DNA of 64,000 nt from Neolewinella persica DSM 23188. Its GTDB lineage: Bacteria > Bacteroidota > Bacteroidia > Chitinophagales > Saprospiraceae. Each line of letters begins with the position of its first letter. Within the stretch, counting starts at the first letter, position 1. A program made the translations under genes and the position numbers. This document shows positions 17,316 to 27,081 of the stretch, one piece after another. Under the pieces are notes generated by a model that had not been told where the DNA came from, ran no database searches, and saw nothing but the letters and a program-made list of their open reading frames with translations. The stretch lies in the NCBI RefSeq assembly GCF_000373105.1, contig NZ_KB890469.1, forward strand, positions 170,653-234,652, written 5' to 3'.

Positions 17316-18182
17316 ATGAAACTACTCCTACTGTTTACGTTCACGTTGCTTACCAGCACGTTAGCCTACACCCAAGACCTGAAAGTAATCGACCAAAATT
17401 ACGATGAAGCATTAAACCTTGCTGCTAAAGAAGGGAAACTTGTTTTCGTTGACTTCTACACAACCTGGTGTGGTCCGTGCAAAAAGCTGGATAAGTTGAT
17501 TTTTCAAAATGACTCCATCAGAAAAGAGATGGCCAGGGATTTTGTATTGCTTAAATACGATGCCGAAAATGATAGCTTATACCATCTTTCAAAAAAGCAC
17601 CACGTAAGCAGTTACCCGACCGGTCTGATACTTAATGCAAGAGGCCGTGTTGTAATTAGGAAGTATGGCTTTCCGGGTGATGGTTTCAAAGCGCTGTCAC
17701 AAAATGTATCAGCATTTTTGGAGGAAGGATTTAAATTAAACAAGGCCAATAAAATACTGCCAGGATACGCTGAGAAAATTGATGTTACCCAGTATCCCAA
17801 GTTTTACATCGACTACGTCAATCGGACCAATACCAAGATTGACCCCGTAGAGTTTGCTGAATACTGGAAGGTTGATCAGGATGTATTCTCCGAGGGGTAC
17901 TTTTCGACATTATTGTATTTTTCCAGCGAGGAAATTCCTGATGCTGTAGCTGACGTTCTCCTGGAAAATAAGGAGAAGTATTCAGCGCTGTTTAGCACGA
18001 ATAATGTGAACATAGCCTTGATGTTTTTGACTTTTAAGAAATTCCAATCAGCCATTTCGAATGACAGTCAGGCTGATTTTACCAAGGCAAAAGAATATGC
18101 TGGAAAAGCATTGTCGGAAGATTTTGCGGCGCAAACTATATCAAGGTATGAAGCGGAGTTTAACGAATCAGGTAAAGAGTAA
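17316..18182 (+). CDS. Secreted thioredoxin-like protein
   Basis: A 288-residue periplasmic protein with a signal peptide (about 1-19) followed by a thioredoxin fold. The active site WCGPCKK is at residues 51-57, with the cis-Pro region SSYPTGLIL near 100. The C-terminal half (about 150-288) is helical and not recognised; similar thiol-disulfide proteins in Bacteroidota often have such an extra domain. It probably reduces or rearranges disulfides in the envelope. Codon use looks more AT-rich than the flanking genes. It is transcribed alone between the esterase and the oxidoreductase. Confidence 0.85.
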   Translation: MKLLLLFTFTLLTSTLAYTQDLKVIDQNYDEALNLAAKEGKLVFVDFYTTWCGPCKKLDKLIFQNDSIRKEMARDFVLLKYDAENDSLYHLSKKHHVSSYPTGLILNARGRVVIRKYGFPGDGFKALSQNVSAFLEEGFKLNKANKILPGYAEKIDVTQYPKFYIDYVNRTNTKIDPVEFAEYWKVDQDVFSEGYFSTLLYFSSEEIPDAVADVLLENKEKYSALFSTNNVNIALMFLTFKKFQSAISNDSQADFTKAKEYAGKALSEDFAAQTISRYEAEFNESGKE

Positions 18183-18373
18183 AAAGGCACAGCTGGTCTG
18201 TAACTATTGGAAGCAACTGGCAATGCAGGGAGTCCGAAAACGGTAGTTGCCTGAAGAACCCGGCCGATTGGCGGCGGGGGATGCACGAAACTTCTATTTT
18301 TGGCAGACCATTAGCTTCTGGTTGCTGCTGCTTAGCTTCTGGTTTCTAGCCGCTAATTTCCTAACTTCGCCCC

Positions 18374-19357
18374 ATGAAAGCCATCACCGTAACCTCCCCC
18401 GGCGACGCCAACCAACTCCAGATCACCGAAGTGCCAGATCCGGTAGCCGGAACAGGGCAAGTTCTCGTCTACGTAGCCGCCACGGCGCTGAACCGCGCCG
18501 ATATCCTGCAACGGGAAGGGAAGTACCCACCTCCGCCCGGAGTGACGGACATTCTGGGCCTGGAAATGGCCGGTACGGTGATTGAAGTGGGAGAGGGCGT
18601 AGAAGGCTTTGAAGTTGGCGATAACGTATGTTCGTTATTACCCGGTGGCGGTTACGCCCAACTGGTGGCCGTAGATGCCGCCATGCTGCTGAAGCTGCCG
18701 GAAAACCTGTCTTTTACTAAGGCTGCAGCCATCCCCGAGGCTTTCCTGACCGCCTTTCAGGCTTTACACCTGATCGCTAAAATACAACCTGGGGAAACCG
18801 TCCTGATCCACGCTGGCGCGAGTGGGGTAGGGACTGCCGCCATCCAACTGGTTAAACTTGCCGGCGCTCATCCGATCGCTACCGCCAGTGGCATGAAGCA
18901 TCAGCCGCTGCTCGACCTGGGCGCGGAGCGTTGTATCGATTACCGGACCGAAGACTTTGCTGAAGCTGCCCTTAACCAAACCAATGGCAACGGTGTCAAC
19001 GTAATTCTTGACTTTATTGGCGGGCCGTACCTGGAAAAGAACCTCACGGCCTTGGCTATGGAAGGGCGGATGGTCAGCCTCGCCGCCCTGGGCGGCGCAC
19101 GGGTGGAGGGCATCAGCCTGGCCCCCATTTTACGCAAGCGGCTACAGTTGACGGGGACGACCCTGCGCTCCCGGTCCAAAGCGTACAAACACCAACTGGT
19201 AGCGGAGTTTCGCGAGCGTATCTGGCCAGCTTTTGCCGACCGATCCATTCGTGCGGTCGTCGATACCATTTACGATTGGGAAGGCGTGGCTGATGCCCAT
19301 AAATACATGGAGGCAAACGCCAATGTGGGGAAGATTGTATTGACAATTGGGGAGTAG
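18374..19357 (+). CDS. NAD(P)H quinone oxidoreductase, PIG3/zeta-crystallin type
   Basis: A 327-residue medium-chain dehydrogenase without structural zinc, of the quinone oxidoreductase branch. The N-terminal MKAITVTSPG and ALNRADILQREGKYPPPPG patterns match the PIG3 (TP53I3) subfamily. The Rossmann motif is HAGASGVGTAAIQL near residues 145-158 and cofactor recognition includes DYRTEDFAE. It reduces quinones with NADPH. ATG 18374 sits just after a TAACTTCG sequence resembling a -7 box, which would leave an extremely short leader. No functional link to the PUL is apparent. Confidence 0.88.
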   Translation: MKAITVTSPGDANQLQITEVPDPVAGTGQVLVYVAATALNRADILQREGKYPPPPGVTDILGLEMAGTVIEVGEGVEGFEVGDNVCSLLPGGGYAQLVAVDAAMLLKLPENLSFTKAAAIPEAFLTAFQALHLIAKIQPGETVLIHAGASGVGTAAIQLVKLAGAHPIATASGMKHQPLLDLGAERCIDYRTEDFAEAALNQTNGNGVNVILDFIGGPYLEKNLTALAMEGRMVSLAALGGARVEGISLAPILRKRLQLTGTTLRSRSKAYKHQLVAEFRERIWPAFADRSIRAVVDTIYDWEGVADAHKYMEANANVGKIVLTIGE

Positions 19358-19392
19358 CGGCGCTACGCCTTTGCTCCGAAAAGCCATTCTTC

Positions 19393-19409
19393 GCACCTGC
19401 GCCCGCGCC
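19393..19409 (-). repeat. Dispersed GC-rich repeat, intergenic
   Basis: Reverse-strand copy with two mismatches, between the oxidoreductase and the PUL regulator. Confidence 0.75.
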
Positions 19410-19458
19410 TTCTTAGTCGATAATAAAGTAGTCTGAAGTCAAATAACTAGGAAATATT

Positions 19459-19490
19459 ACCGACTATTTGCTTACCGATTATTTGACTAA
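19459..19490 (+). repeat. Direct repeat ACCGACTATTTGCTT / ACCGATTATTTGACT
   Basis: Two adjacent 15-bp near-identical words in the leader of the PUL regulator. They belong to the GACTAT word family seen at other leaders. Confidence 0.6.
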
Positions 19491-19545
19491 TAAACCCCTA
19501 CCTTGTCCTTTGCCCTACACGTTAACCTTCGGGGCGAGAAGTCAT

Positions 19546-22500
19546 ATGCCAGGTCATTCCCTCAGATTCATACTATTGGTTTCCCTATTCCTGTCGCTGC
19601 CCAGTGGGGTAGTAAGTGCCCAGGCCCAGTATCGGTTCGATCAGATGACGGCCGAACAGGGTTTTCAACAAAGCATTGCCTTCCACCTTGCGCAGGATAC
19701 AGTCGGTAATCTCTGGGTAACTACTGAAGAAGGTGTACTTCGTTTCAACTCCAGCGAAACGTACAATTATAGTCCGGGAATCGGCTTGCCCGCAGGTTTT
19801 GGGGAAAGTATTAGGACGGTCCACGTCGGCCCATCCGGATCCGTTTGGATCGGCGGAGAACGGGGTGTGGCGCGCTATATTGCTACCATTGACGAGTTCG
19901 AATTATTGCCTGCCGGACAGGCTGGCCCCCGACTGGTGAAAGATCTGGTAGAGACGCCCAAAGGCGACCTTTGGATTGCTGGTTTTAATGGCTTGTGGCG
20001 TTATGACCCGAAGACGGACGAGACAACCCGGATGGCCAACCTGCGCAACCTGGAGACTTTATTGCTCGAAAATAATACCCTGCTGTTTGGTGTGTCCGAT
20101 GGCCTTTACTTTCTAAACCTGCTGACCGGAGAGTGGGCCAAAACAAAGCTGGAGATCACGGCTACTGCCATTGCTAAAGCTGACGGCGGCTACTTAATAG
20201 GAGGACAAAAAGGCCAGCTCTTTCTACTGTCGGAAGATTTCAAAACGTTTATCCAACTCGACGAGTATGGAGCCTTGCCCATACGCGCGATGGAACGAAG
20301 CGGTGACGGCGATTGGTTCGTAGCGACCGATGGTGCCGGTATTCATGTATATGACTCCGCCTTCCAGAAGAAGAATAATTATCGTAGTGATGTGGACAAC
20401 CTCCGGTCCTTGTCCAGCGACGGAGTTTATGACTTGCTTACTGATCGCGAAGGCATTTTGTGGGTCGCAACCTACGGGGGCGGGGTGAATAAACTTGATC
20501 CTTACGGTAATGTTTTTCGTCACCTTACGCACGTCCCGAATACGGAACAAAGCCTGGCGCATCCATTTACTAGAGCAGTTCTGGAGGACGGAGAAGGACG
20601 TATCTGGTTCGGAACGAAGGATGGAATTAGCATTTGGGATCGGAGCACTGGGCGATGGAGTCATTTGCTGCAGGAAGTTCCTGACCGCTCCCGGCAAATT
20701 GTTACGTCCCTGACCGAGCAGGGGGAGAACGTTTGGGCTACCACTTTCCAGGGAGGTCTCTTCCGGATTCGTAAACGGGATTTTCAAGTAGCGGCAGTCC
20801 CTTTTGCCAATGCGGAAGACGAGCGACAGGGACGCATTTTTACTTCGGCGCTCGACGAGGACGGTTATCTATGGATAGGAGGGGTAAACATGGACGTTTA
20901 CCAGATTGGGTCAACGGGCACGGTGAACTCCTTCCCTGTACAACAAGTGAAGGTAATCAGCGCTGTGCCAGGTGGAGGGGTGTTGGTGGGTAGTAAGTTG
21001 GCGCTGAACCAGATAAAAGCAACGAAGGGCGGGGCCGCAGGTGCAAAAATTAATTCTTTAGAAGCATTGGACGTCTACAGAAAAACTAAAGACTTCTCTT
21101 CCATCAATGCTATTCTCCCCCTTGCCAATGGTATTATTTACCTAGGCACCAGTGGGGCGGGCTTACTTCGGTATGACGTGGCAACCCAACAGATTACTTC
21201 TCTCACCGTCGAAGACGGTCTGCCTGTTAACGTAGTACAAAGCCTATTATCTGACGCTAAGGGGCATATCTGGGCGGGGACTTCCCGGGGTCTGGCCCGG
21301 GTAGAGATGTCCGAATCCGATACCCTGGTCAGGGTTTTTACAAAGGCGGAAGGGCTACTCAGTACGGAGTTCAACTACGGCAGTGCGGTGCGGCTGCGGG
21401 ACGGTGAGATGTTGTTCGGCGGCTTGGAAGGGGTGAGCATGTTTAACCCCGCCTCGGTGAAGACTGCCGGCACCACACCTACAGTAGTTTTAGAAGACCT
21501 ATTTCTCTTTAATGAACGCCAGGCTCCCGGCTCCGGCGCCTTACCCGCACACATTAATACACTGGATCGGTTGGACCTGACCTACTCTCAAAATGCCCTG
21601 ACCTTTCATTTTGCCGGGATCGCGCACGCTTCCTCCGGTAGGGTTCGGTACCGTTGGCAACTGCGAGGGTTGGATGATCGCTGGAGTAAACCCTCTACGC
21701 TGAATCAAATTAATTTTACCAACTTGAAGCCTGGCAGCTATGTCTTTCGGGTAGAAGCCGCTACCCGTCCAGGAGACTGGGGGCCAACTAAAGAGTTGCT
21801 GATTGGTATTGCACAACCCTGGTGGAAAACCTGGTGGGCCCGCCTGGTTTACCTTTTATTGGCGGTGGTTGCGGCGTATGCGGCCTTTAGAGTTTCTCGG
21901 GCCCTGATTCGGCGGCGCAACGCCGAACGGCAGATTGATTTCTTCAACAACATTACCCACGAACTTAAAACACCGCTGGCCATTCTGCTGGCTTCACTGG
22001 AAGATGTTACGGAAACGACCGACCAAGTAGGGACAGAGACGAATCGAAAAATTCGGGCCACAATCAAACGCCTGAACTCCCTCTTTGAGCAGCTTTTGAA
22101 CTTCCATAAGGCTTCGTCTTCGGGGAAGTCCCGGCATGTGGTGGTTTTTACTCCCGGTGACCGTGCACGTGAGCTTACGACGCGTTTCGGCCCATTACTA
22201 ATGGAACGCGAACTTACTCTGTCGGTAAATGATACCTACGCCCCGCCCCGCTTGCACTACGACCAGGACATCTTTGACAAAATTGTCTTCAACCTGGTAT
22301 CTAATGCCGTCAAATACTCCCGGCCAGGTGGCAGTATTACCGTCGAATTGGGGGCTGCCCCGGAGGGGCAGTTGGAACTGAAGGTCTCTGACACGGGTAT
22401 CGGCATCCCTGCCGATCAACAGAAATACATCCTCAGGGAATACTATCGTGCCCGTAATGCGATTAACAGCCAGCTGCCGGGGACCGGACTGGGCTTGATG

Positions 22501-23436
22501 ATGGTGAAAAGCATGGTGGAGAAAGAAGGGGGAAGCATTCGTTTTAGCAGTAAAGAAAATCAGGGAACGACTTTCTACGTGATGATGGAGGACCGTAAGG
22601 CAGATTATAAACCAGCTATTACCGACAAATCAGTTGTTCCCCTGAAAGTGGAAATAGCAGAAGAAACAGCTGAGTTGAAATCGGCTCATATTTTGCTGGT
22701 GGAAGACAATGATGAACTGCGCGCTCAACTTAGTAAACGGCTGAGTAAATTCTTTAAAGTGACCACCGCCGCCAATGGCAAAGAAGGCCTGGAAAAGGCG
22801 GCCGAAATTTTCCCGGACCTGATCCTCACGGATCTGATAATGCCAGAAATGGACGGAATGGAAATGAGCCGTGCAATCCAGGCAGATATTCAACTCAATC
22901 ATATTCCCATTTATTTACTCACCGTGTTGCATAACTCAGCGCAGAAAGTGGAGAGCATTGCCGCCGGGGTGACCGAGTATTTGGAAAAACCCGTCAACTT
23001 TGACCTGCTGTTAGCTAAGATCACCAACACCCTTTCCTGGCGTAAGCGGATGCGGGAGCGCTACGCTGCGCAGGATGAGGCTGATCGGGCTGATCAACAC
23101 CGGTCTGACCGGGAGTCGGAGTTTATTGGTAGCCTGGAGGAGTTTATGCTGTCCAATATCGCTAATGACTCGCTTTCGGTCCAGGACCTCTGCCGGCATG
23201 TAGGCATGAGCCGTACTTCTTTGTACATGAAGATGAAGAATCTGATTGACCTGTCACCACAGGATTTCATCATTCATACCCGCCTCAAAGCGTCCCGGCG
23301 AATGCTGGCTGAAACGGACGAGACGGTGAAGGGGGTGGCTTACGAGTGTGGGTTCTCCAACCCAAAGTATTTCAGTACTTCGTTTAAGAAGAAGTATGGG
23401 ATGTCTCCGGTGGCGTTCCGTAAGAGTTTGGTTTGA
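19546..23436 (+). CDS. Hybrid two-component sensor/regulator of the PUL (HTCS)
   Basis: A 1296-residue one-protein signalling system. In order it has a signal peptide (1-26), a periplasmic two-component beta-propeller of repeats such as DTVGNLWVTTEEGVLRF, a Y_Y_Y domain (about 670-750), one membrane helix (about 760-782), a histidine kinase with phospho-acceptor His near 805 (NNITHELKTPLA), an ATPase with NLVSNAVKYS and GTGLGLMMV, a receiver with Asp near 1096 (LTDLIMPEMDG), and a C-terminal AraC HTH. HTCS proteins bind glycan fragments in the periplasm and activate the adjacent PUL, here the genes at 23.5-38.9 kb. The propeller contains one dispersed 18-bp repeat (21028-21045) in frame, encoding GGAAGA. 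An in-frame start at 19468 is less likely than ATG 19546 with its signal peptide. Confidence 0.93.
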   Translation: MPGHSLRFILLVSLFLSLPSGVVSAQAQYRFDQMTAEQGFQQSIAFHLAQDTVGNLWVTTEEGVLRFNSSETYNYSPGIGLPAGFGESIRTVHVGPSGSVWIGGERGVARYIATIDEFELLPAGQAGPRLVKDLVETPKGDLWIAGFNGLWRYDPKTDETTRMANLRNLETLLLENNTLLFGVSDGLYFLNLLTGEWAKTKLEITATAIAKADGGYLIGGQKGQLFLLSEDFKTFIQLDEYGALPIRAMERSGDGDWFVATDGAGIHVYDSAFQKKNNYRSDVDNLRSLSSDGVYDLLTDREGILWVATYGGGVNKLDPYGNVFRHLTHVPNTEQSLAHPFTRAVLEDGEGRIWFGTKDGISIWDRSTGRWSHLLQEVPDRSRQIVTSLTEQGENVWATTFQGGLFRIRKRDFQVAAVPFANAEDERQGRIFTSALDEDGYLWIGGVNMDVYQIGSTGTVNSFPVQQVKVISAVPGGGVLVGSKLALNQIKATKGGAAGAKINSLEALDVYRKTKDFSSINAILPLANGIIYLGTSGAGLLRYDVATQQITSLTVEDGLPVNVVQSLLSDAKGHIWAGTSRGLARVEMSESDTLVRVFTKAEGLLSTEFNYGSAVRLRDGEMLFGGLEGVSMFNPASVKTAGTTPTVVLEDLFLFNERQAPGSGALPAHINTLDRLDLTYSQNALTFHFAGIAHASSGRVRYRWQLRGLDDRWSKPSTLNQINFTNLKPGSYVFRVEAATRPGDWGPTKELLIGIAQPWWKTWWARLVYLLLAVVAAYAAFRVSRALIRRRNAERQIDFFNNITHELKTPLAILLASLEDVTETTDQVGTETNRKIRATIKRLNSLFEQLLNFHKASSSGKSRHVVVFTPGDRARELTTRFGPLLMERELTLSVNDTYAPPRLHYDQDIFDKIVFNLVSNAVKYSRPGGSITVELGAAPEGQLELKVSDTGIGIPADQQKYILREYYRARNAINSQLPGTGLGLMMVKSMVEKEGGSIRFSSKENQGTTFYVMMEDRKADYKPAITDKSVVPLKVEIAEETAELKSAHILLVEDNDELRAQLSKRLSKFFKVTTAANGKEGLEKAAEIFPDLILTDLIMPEMDGMEMSRAIQADIQLNHIPIYLLTVLHNSAQKVESIAAGVTEYLEKPVNFDLLLAKITNTLSWRKRMRERYAAQDEADRADQHRSDRESEFIGSLEEFMLSNIANDSLSVQDLCRHVGMSRTSLYMKMKNLIDLSPQDFIIHTRLKASRRMLAETDETVKGVAYECGFSNPKYFSTSFKKKYGMSPVAFRKSLV
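21028..21045 (+). repeat. Dispersed GC-rich repeat inside the HTCS gene
   Basis: One mismatch to consensus. It encodes residues GGAAGA near position 495 in the periplasmic propeller and keeps the frame open. Confidence 0.85.
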
Positions 23437-23544
23437 AGCGATAATCGGTTGCAGAACGAACCTTTTTAGATGATGGTAGGACTGGAGCGAATCCGGCAGC
23501 AGGTAAGTTTGTGATAACAACTTATCATCCACAGCCCTTTGTTT

Positions 23545-24957
23545 ATGAGATATCTTTTGATCATTATACTGTTCAGCTCTTGCCGTTTATCATCCACCAA
23601 TAATCCGCCGACACCTACTAACGTACTTTTCATCCTGGCGGATGATCTGGGAATCAACGCGCTGGGGTGCTACGGCAATGAATACGTGGAAACACCGAAC
23701 ATTGACCGGCTGTCCCGGGAGGGAATGCGCTTCAGCAACGGTTACAGCGCCGACCCTACCTGCGCCCCTTCCCGTGGTAGCATCATGACCGGTCAATACG
23801 TCCCCCGCCATGGAATTTACCGGGTAAGCGACCGTTACGAACAGGATTCGATTACCCTGGCTGCCATGCGATACCTGCCGCCTGCGAACCATCGTCCGGA
23901 GGGAAAAGGCGTCGGCCTGGATCCGACAGAGATCACCCTCGCCGAAGCCTTCAAAGCTGGTGGCTACGCCACCGCTGGCTTCGGAAAGTGGCACCTGGGC
24001 CAGGGAGCGTCGGCGATGGGAAGGCAGGGCTTCGACCAGGCGGTAGAGACGACCAAACACTACGGTTTTAAGGCAGAACCCGCCCAGACGGATATCCTCG
24101 TCAACGAGTACAATGCGGATTACACGACACGCAAGGGCATCGCTTTCATGAAAGAGATGAAGGCTGCGGGAAAGCCGTTTTTCCTTTATATGCCTTATTA
24201 CCTGGTGCATAAGCCGCTAGAGCCCAAGCCAGGAATCCTTGCCTATTTCAAGAAGAAACACGGCGATAAATTGAGCATGGAAACCCTGCAGGTGCTGGCC
24301 ATGATCAAAAGCCTCGATGAAAGCGTTGGCCAGCTGCTGGCTGCGCTCGAAGAGCTGGGCGTCGTAGAGAATACCCTGGTTGCTTTCGTATCAGACAATG
24401 GCCACTACAAAACGAACGACGCGATTTTCAACCGACCGTACCGGGGCAATAAAGGGGAAACCCTGGAGGGGGGAATCCGGGTTCCGTACATCTTTCGGAT
24501 GCCGGGTCGGATTCCCGCAGCTACTAAAAATGCTGCGCCTATTCTGCACATCGATCTGTACCCAACACTACTTGACATGGCCGGCATCGACCGCCCAACG
24601 GAACAGGTACTGGACGGTGAAAGCCTGGTGCCCCTGCTGGAGGGCCAACGCGTAGACACCAAACGCGAAGCCCTCATCTGGCAGTATACCAACTACGCTG
24701 GATACAATGCAAAATGGGGGAACTTCCGGTCGAGCTGGGTCAACGTCATCCAGTCAGAAGGATACAAGCTTACGGAAGATGTGGAGACGGGAAAGTACAC
24801 ACTTTTCAATCTGAAAACGGACCCCTACGAAGAAAGAGAGATTGCAGCCAGTAATCCTGAAATCATTGCCCGACTCACCGCCCGGCTGGCCAGCTGGAAG
24901 CAACATACCGGGGCGGAAACACCCCGCAATAATTCAGAATATTCCGGTAAGGATTGA
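23545..24957 (+). CDS. S1-family sulfatase lipoprotein
   Basis: A 470-residue type I sulfatase. The short signal ends in FSSC (lipobox Cys about 11), so a lipoprotein anchored in the envelope. Metal-binding ADDLG is near residue 33. The catalytic Cys 73 lies in CAPSRGSIMTG, the CxPSR motif that an anaerobic or aerobic maturase converts to formylglycine. FGKWHLG and FVSDNGHY complete the active site. ATG 23545 is preferred to a TTG two codons earlier. First gene after the HTCS regulator, and 61 bp before the fucosidase, so it probably opens the PUL operon and removes sulfate from fucose or xylose units. Regiospecificity unknown. Confidence 0.92.
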   Translation: MRYLLIIILFSSCRLSSTNNPPTPTNVLFILADDLGINALGCYGNEYVETPNIDRLSREGMRFSNGYSADPTCAPSRGSIMTGQYVPRHGIYRVSDRYEQDSITLAAMRYLPPANHRPEGKGVGLDPTEITLAEAFKAGGYATAGFGKWHLGQGASAMGRQGFDQAVETTKHYGFKAEPAQTDILVNEYNADYTTRKGIAFMKEMKAAGKPFFLYMPYYLVHKPLEPKPGILAYFKKKHGDKLSMETLQVLAMIKSLDESVGQLLAALEELGVVENTLVAFVSDNGHYKTNDAIFNRPYRGNKGETLEGGIRVPYIFRMPGRIPAATKNAAPILHIDLYPTLLDMAGIDRPTEQVLDGESLVPLLEGQRVDTKREALIWQYTNYAGYNAKWGNFRSSWVNVIQSEGYKLTEDVETGKYTLFNLKTDPYEEREIAASNPEIIARLTARLASWKQHTGAETPRNNSEYSGKD

Positions 24958-24988
24958 GCCGACAATCATCGCTCTTAAAACTATTCTT

Positions 24989-25006
24989 TGCACCGGCGTC
25001 CGCGCC
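24989..25006 (-). repeat. Dispersed GC-rich repeat between sulfatase and fucosidase genes
   Basis: Reverse-strand copy with two mismatches, filling part of the 61-bp gap between two PUL genes and ending 12 bp before the GH29 ATG. Confidence 0.75.
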
Positions 25007-25018
25007 CCAAAAGTTATC

Positions 25019-26824
25019 ATGCGCTTATTCTTTATTATAATTGCGACCCTTCTTCTCTTCTGCAACGTTCAGCTCGCTGCTCAGAAAGCCGAAGCCTATA
25101 AAGCCCAATGGCAGTTCCCGCCAAAGGATAAAAGTATGGTAATCACCGCCGAACAGCAGCGGGAGATCGCCGCCACGGAGGAGGAAATGAAGTGGTTTAA
25201 AGACGCCAAGTTTGGCATCTTCGTCCACTGGGGCCCGGCCCTGCAGGTAACTGACGTGCTGAGCTGGGGCCGCCTGGGCGAACGTCCCGCCGCCAACAAA
25301 CCCGCCACCAACGGTATCCCGGCCAAGGTCTACGACCGCCAGTACCTGAGCTTTAATCCGGTAGATTTTGACGCCGACGAGTGGATGGAGCAGGTCAAAT
25401 CATTCGGTGCCCACTACCTTGTATTTACGGCCAAGCACCACGACGGCTTCTGCATGTTCGACGCGCCGAATACAGATTATGACATCGAGCATACCCCCTT
25501 CAAACGCGACATCTGCAAAGAGCTGGCTGAAGCGGCCCGTCGCCACGGCGTGAAAATATTCTGGTACTACTCCCAGCCCGACTGGACGCATCCGGACTGC
25601 CTGCGAGAAAACCACTACGAAAGCTACCTGCCGTACATGAAGGAGCAGGTCGAGCACCTGTACACCAATTACGGCCGCATCGACGGTGTATTTTGGGATC
25701 ACCTTACCTCGAAATACTGGCAGTGGGACAGCTACCACCTGCTCAAAGACATGCGCAAGTGGCAACCCGGCTTGCTGAGTAATCCCCGCAGCGGCTTCGG
25801 CTGGCCAGACAATGACCGGCGCGGCGACTATGACACCCCCGAACAATCCCTCGGCCCGGTGGATCATCCCCGCTACTGGGAAGCCTGTCTGACAATGACC
25901 GATAAATGGCTTTACCACAAAAACGGGCCGATCAAAAAGGCAGAGAATGTGCTGGGGATGCTGATCCAGGTCGTCGGCAACGGCGGCAACCTGCTGCTGA
26001 ACCTGGGACCGAACGGCGAAGGTACCTTTGTGAAAGAAGAAGCCGCAGAGGCCGCCAGGGTGGGGGGCTGGCTTCAGCAATACGGCAATACATTATATAA
26101 CACCCGTCGTGGAATTTACGTCGGCGGCGACTGGGGCGCGTCTACCCAACGTGGTGATACCCTTTACCTGCACGTGCTGGAAAAACTGGCCAATGACGCC
26201 GCCGCTACCATCTCTCTGCCGCTGTTGCCGGTAGGTATTAAGTTAGCGGAGGGCGTCACGCTCGGTTTTAAAGGTTACCGGATTGAGAACGATCGTTTGT
26301 TACTTGACTTCGATCGTGCGGCCTTCGGTATGAACCTGGACAACATCGTGCAACTGGTGCTGGAAGAAGCTCCGGTCAGCTTCGAGCGCATTCCGACCTG
26401 GGCGGGGGAGCCGCTGGCAAACGATAAGTTTAAGGTGTCGGCCTCCAGTTTCAATAATCAGAAGCACCATCCCGAGGCGATTTACAATACTAAGGGCAAC
26501 GTCTTCAGTGAAGGCATTCACCTGAAGGGCTGGTGGGAGCCGGAAAAGGAGGATGAGCAGCCGGAGCTGACGTTGCATTTTCCGGCGCGGACGCGGGTGC
26601 AAACCGTGTTGATGAGCGAGAATATGCGGTCACACTCGGTCCGGGACTACGCACTGCTGGTGCAGCGAGAAGCCGGGGGAGATTGGCACGAGGTCTACCG
26701 GGGAGACGTAATCGGTGAGGGGATGCGGGTGAAGCTGTCCGGGGAGGCTATTCACGGTGTGAAGCTTCGAATTAGCCAGAGCGCTTATGCTACGCGGATC
26801 TCGGCTTTTAATGCTTACGAGTAA
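25019..26824 (+). CDS. GH29 alpha-L-fucosidase, secreted
   Basis: A 601-residue glycoside hydrolase with a signal peptide (1-20). GH29 hallmarks: WFKDAKFGIFVHWGP near residues 58-72, FTAKHHDGFCMFD near 138-150, the nucleophile strand GRIDGVFWDH near 218-227, and WEACLTM with GGNLLLNLGPNGEG in the second half. The C-terminal part (about 480-601) looks like a beta-sandwich carbohydrate-binding or F5/8-type domain. It releases terminal alpha-L-fucose. In this PUL it would work after the sulfatases unmask fucose residues. ATG 25019 gives the signal peptide; an in-frame upstream extension overlapping the sulfatase gene is rejected. Confidence 0.92.
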   Translation: MRLFFIIIATLLLFCNVQLAAQKAEAYKAQWQFPPKDKSMVITAEQQREIAATEEEMKWFKDAKFGIFVHWGPALQVTDVLSWGRLGERPAANKPATNGIPAKVYDRQYLSFNPVDFDADEWMEQVKSFGAHYLVFTAKHHDGFCMFDAPNTDYDIEHTPFKRDICKELAEAARRHGVKIFWYYSQPDWTHPDCLRENHYESYLPYMKEQVEHLYTNYGRIDGVFWDHLTSKYWQWDSYHLLKDMRKWQPGLLSNPRSGFGWPDNDRRGDYDTPEQSLGPVDHPRYWEACLTMTDKWLYHKNGPIKKAENVLGMLIQVVGNGGNLLLNLGPNGEGTFVKEEAAEAARVGGWLQQYGNTLYNTRRGIYVGGDWGASTQRGDTLYLHVLEKLANDAAATISLPLLPVGIKLAEGVTLGFKGYRIENDRLLLDFDRAAFGMNLDNIVQLVLEEAPVSFERIPTWAGEPLANDKFKVSASSFNNQKHHPEAIYNTKGNVFSEGIHLKGWWEPEKEDEQPELTLHFPARTRVQTVLMSENMRSHSVRDYALLVQREAGGDWHEVYRGDVIGEGMRVKLSGEAIHGVKLRISQSAYATRISAFNAYE

Positions 26825-26928
26825 ATTGTCATACTACTGGATATTTTCATCTTCCTACTCAATTCCCGATTGATTGCTCAACTGTTCTTCGATCAATTCC
26901 GCACCCGCTCTGCTTCCCAACCTTAAAC

Positions 26929-26946
26929 TGCACCTGCGGCCGCGCC
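26929..26946 (-). repeat. Dispersed GC-rich repeat between GH29 and susC genes
   Basis: Perfect reverse-strand copy within a 257-bp gap that otherwise shows no gene. Confidence 0.9.
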
Positions 26947-27081
26947 TAAAAAGCAGAGATTTTACCCAATCCAAGTATTCACAGCCCTTTCAGACGATTT
27001 ACGAACCCTATTCGACGGTGATTGAACCTGGAAACGCTCCTTCAACCGGTACCTTGCGGACCAATTAAGTCGCCAAGTATT

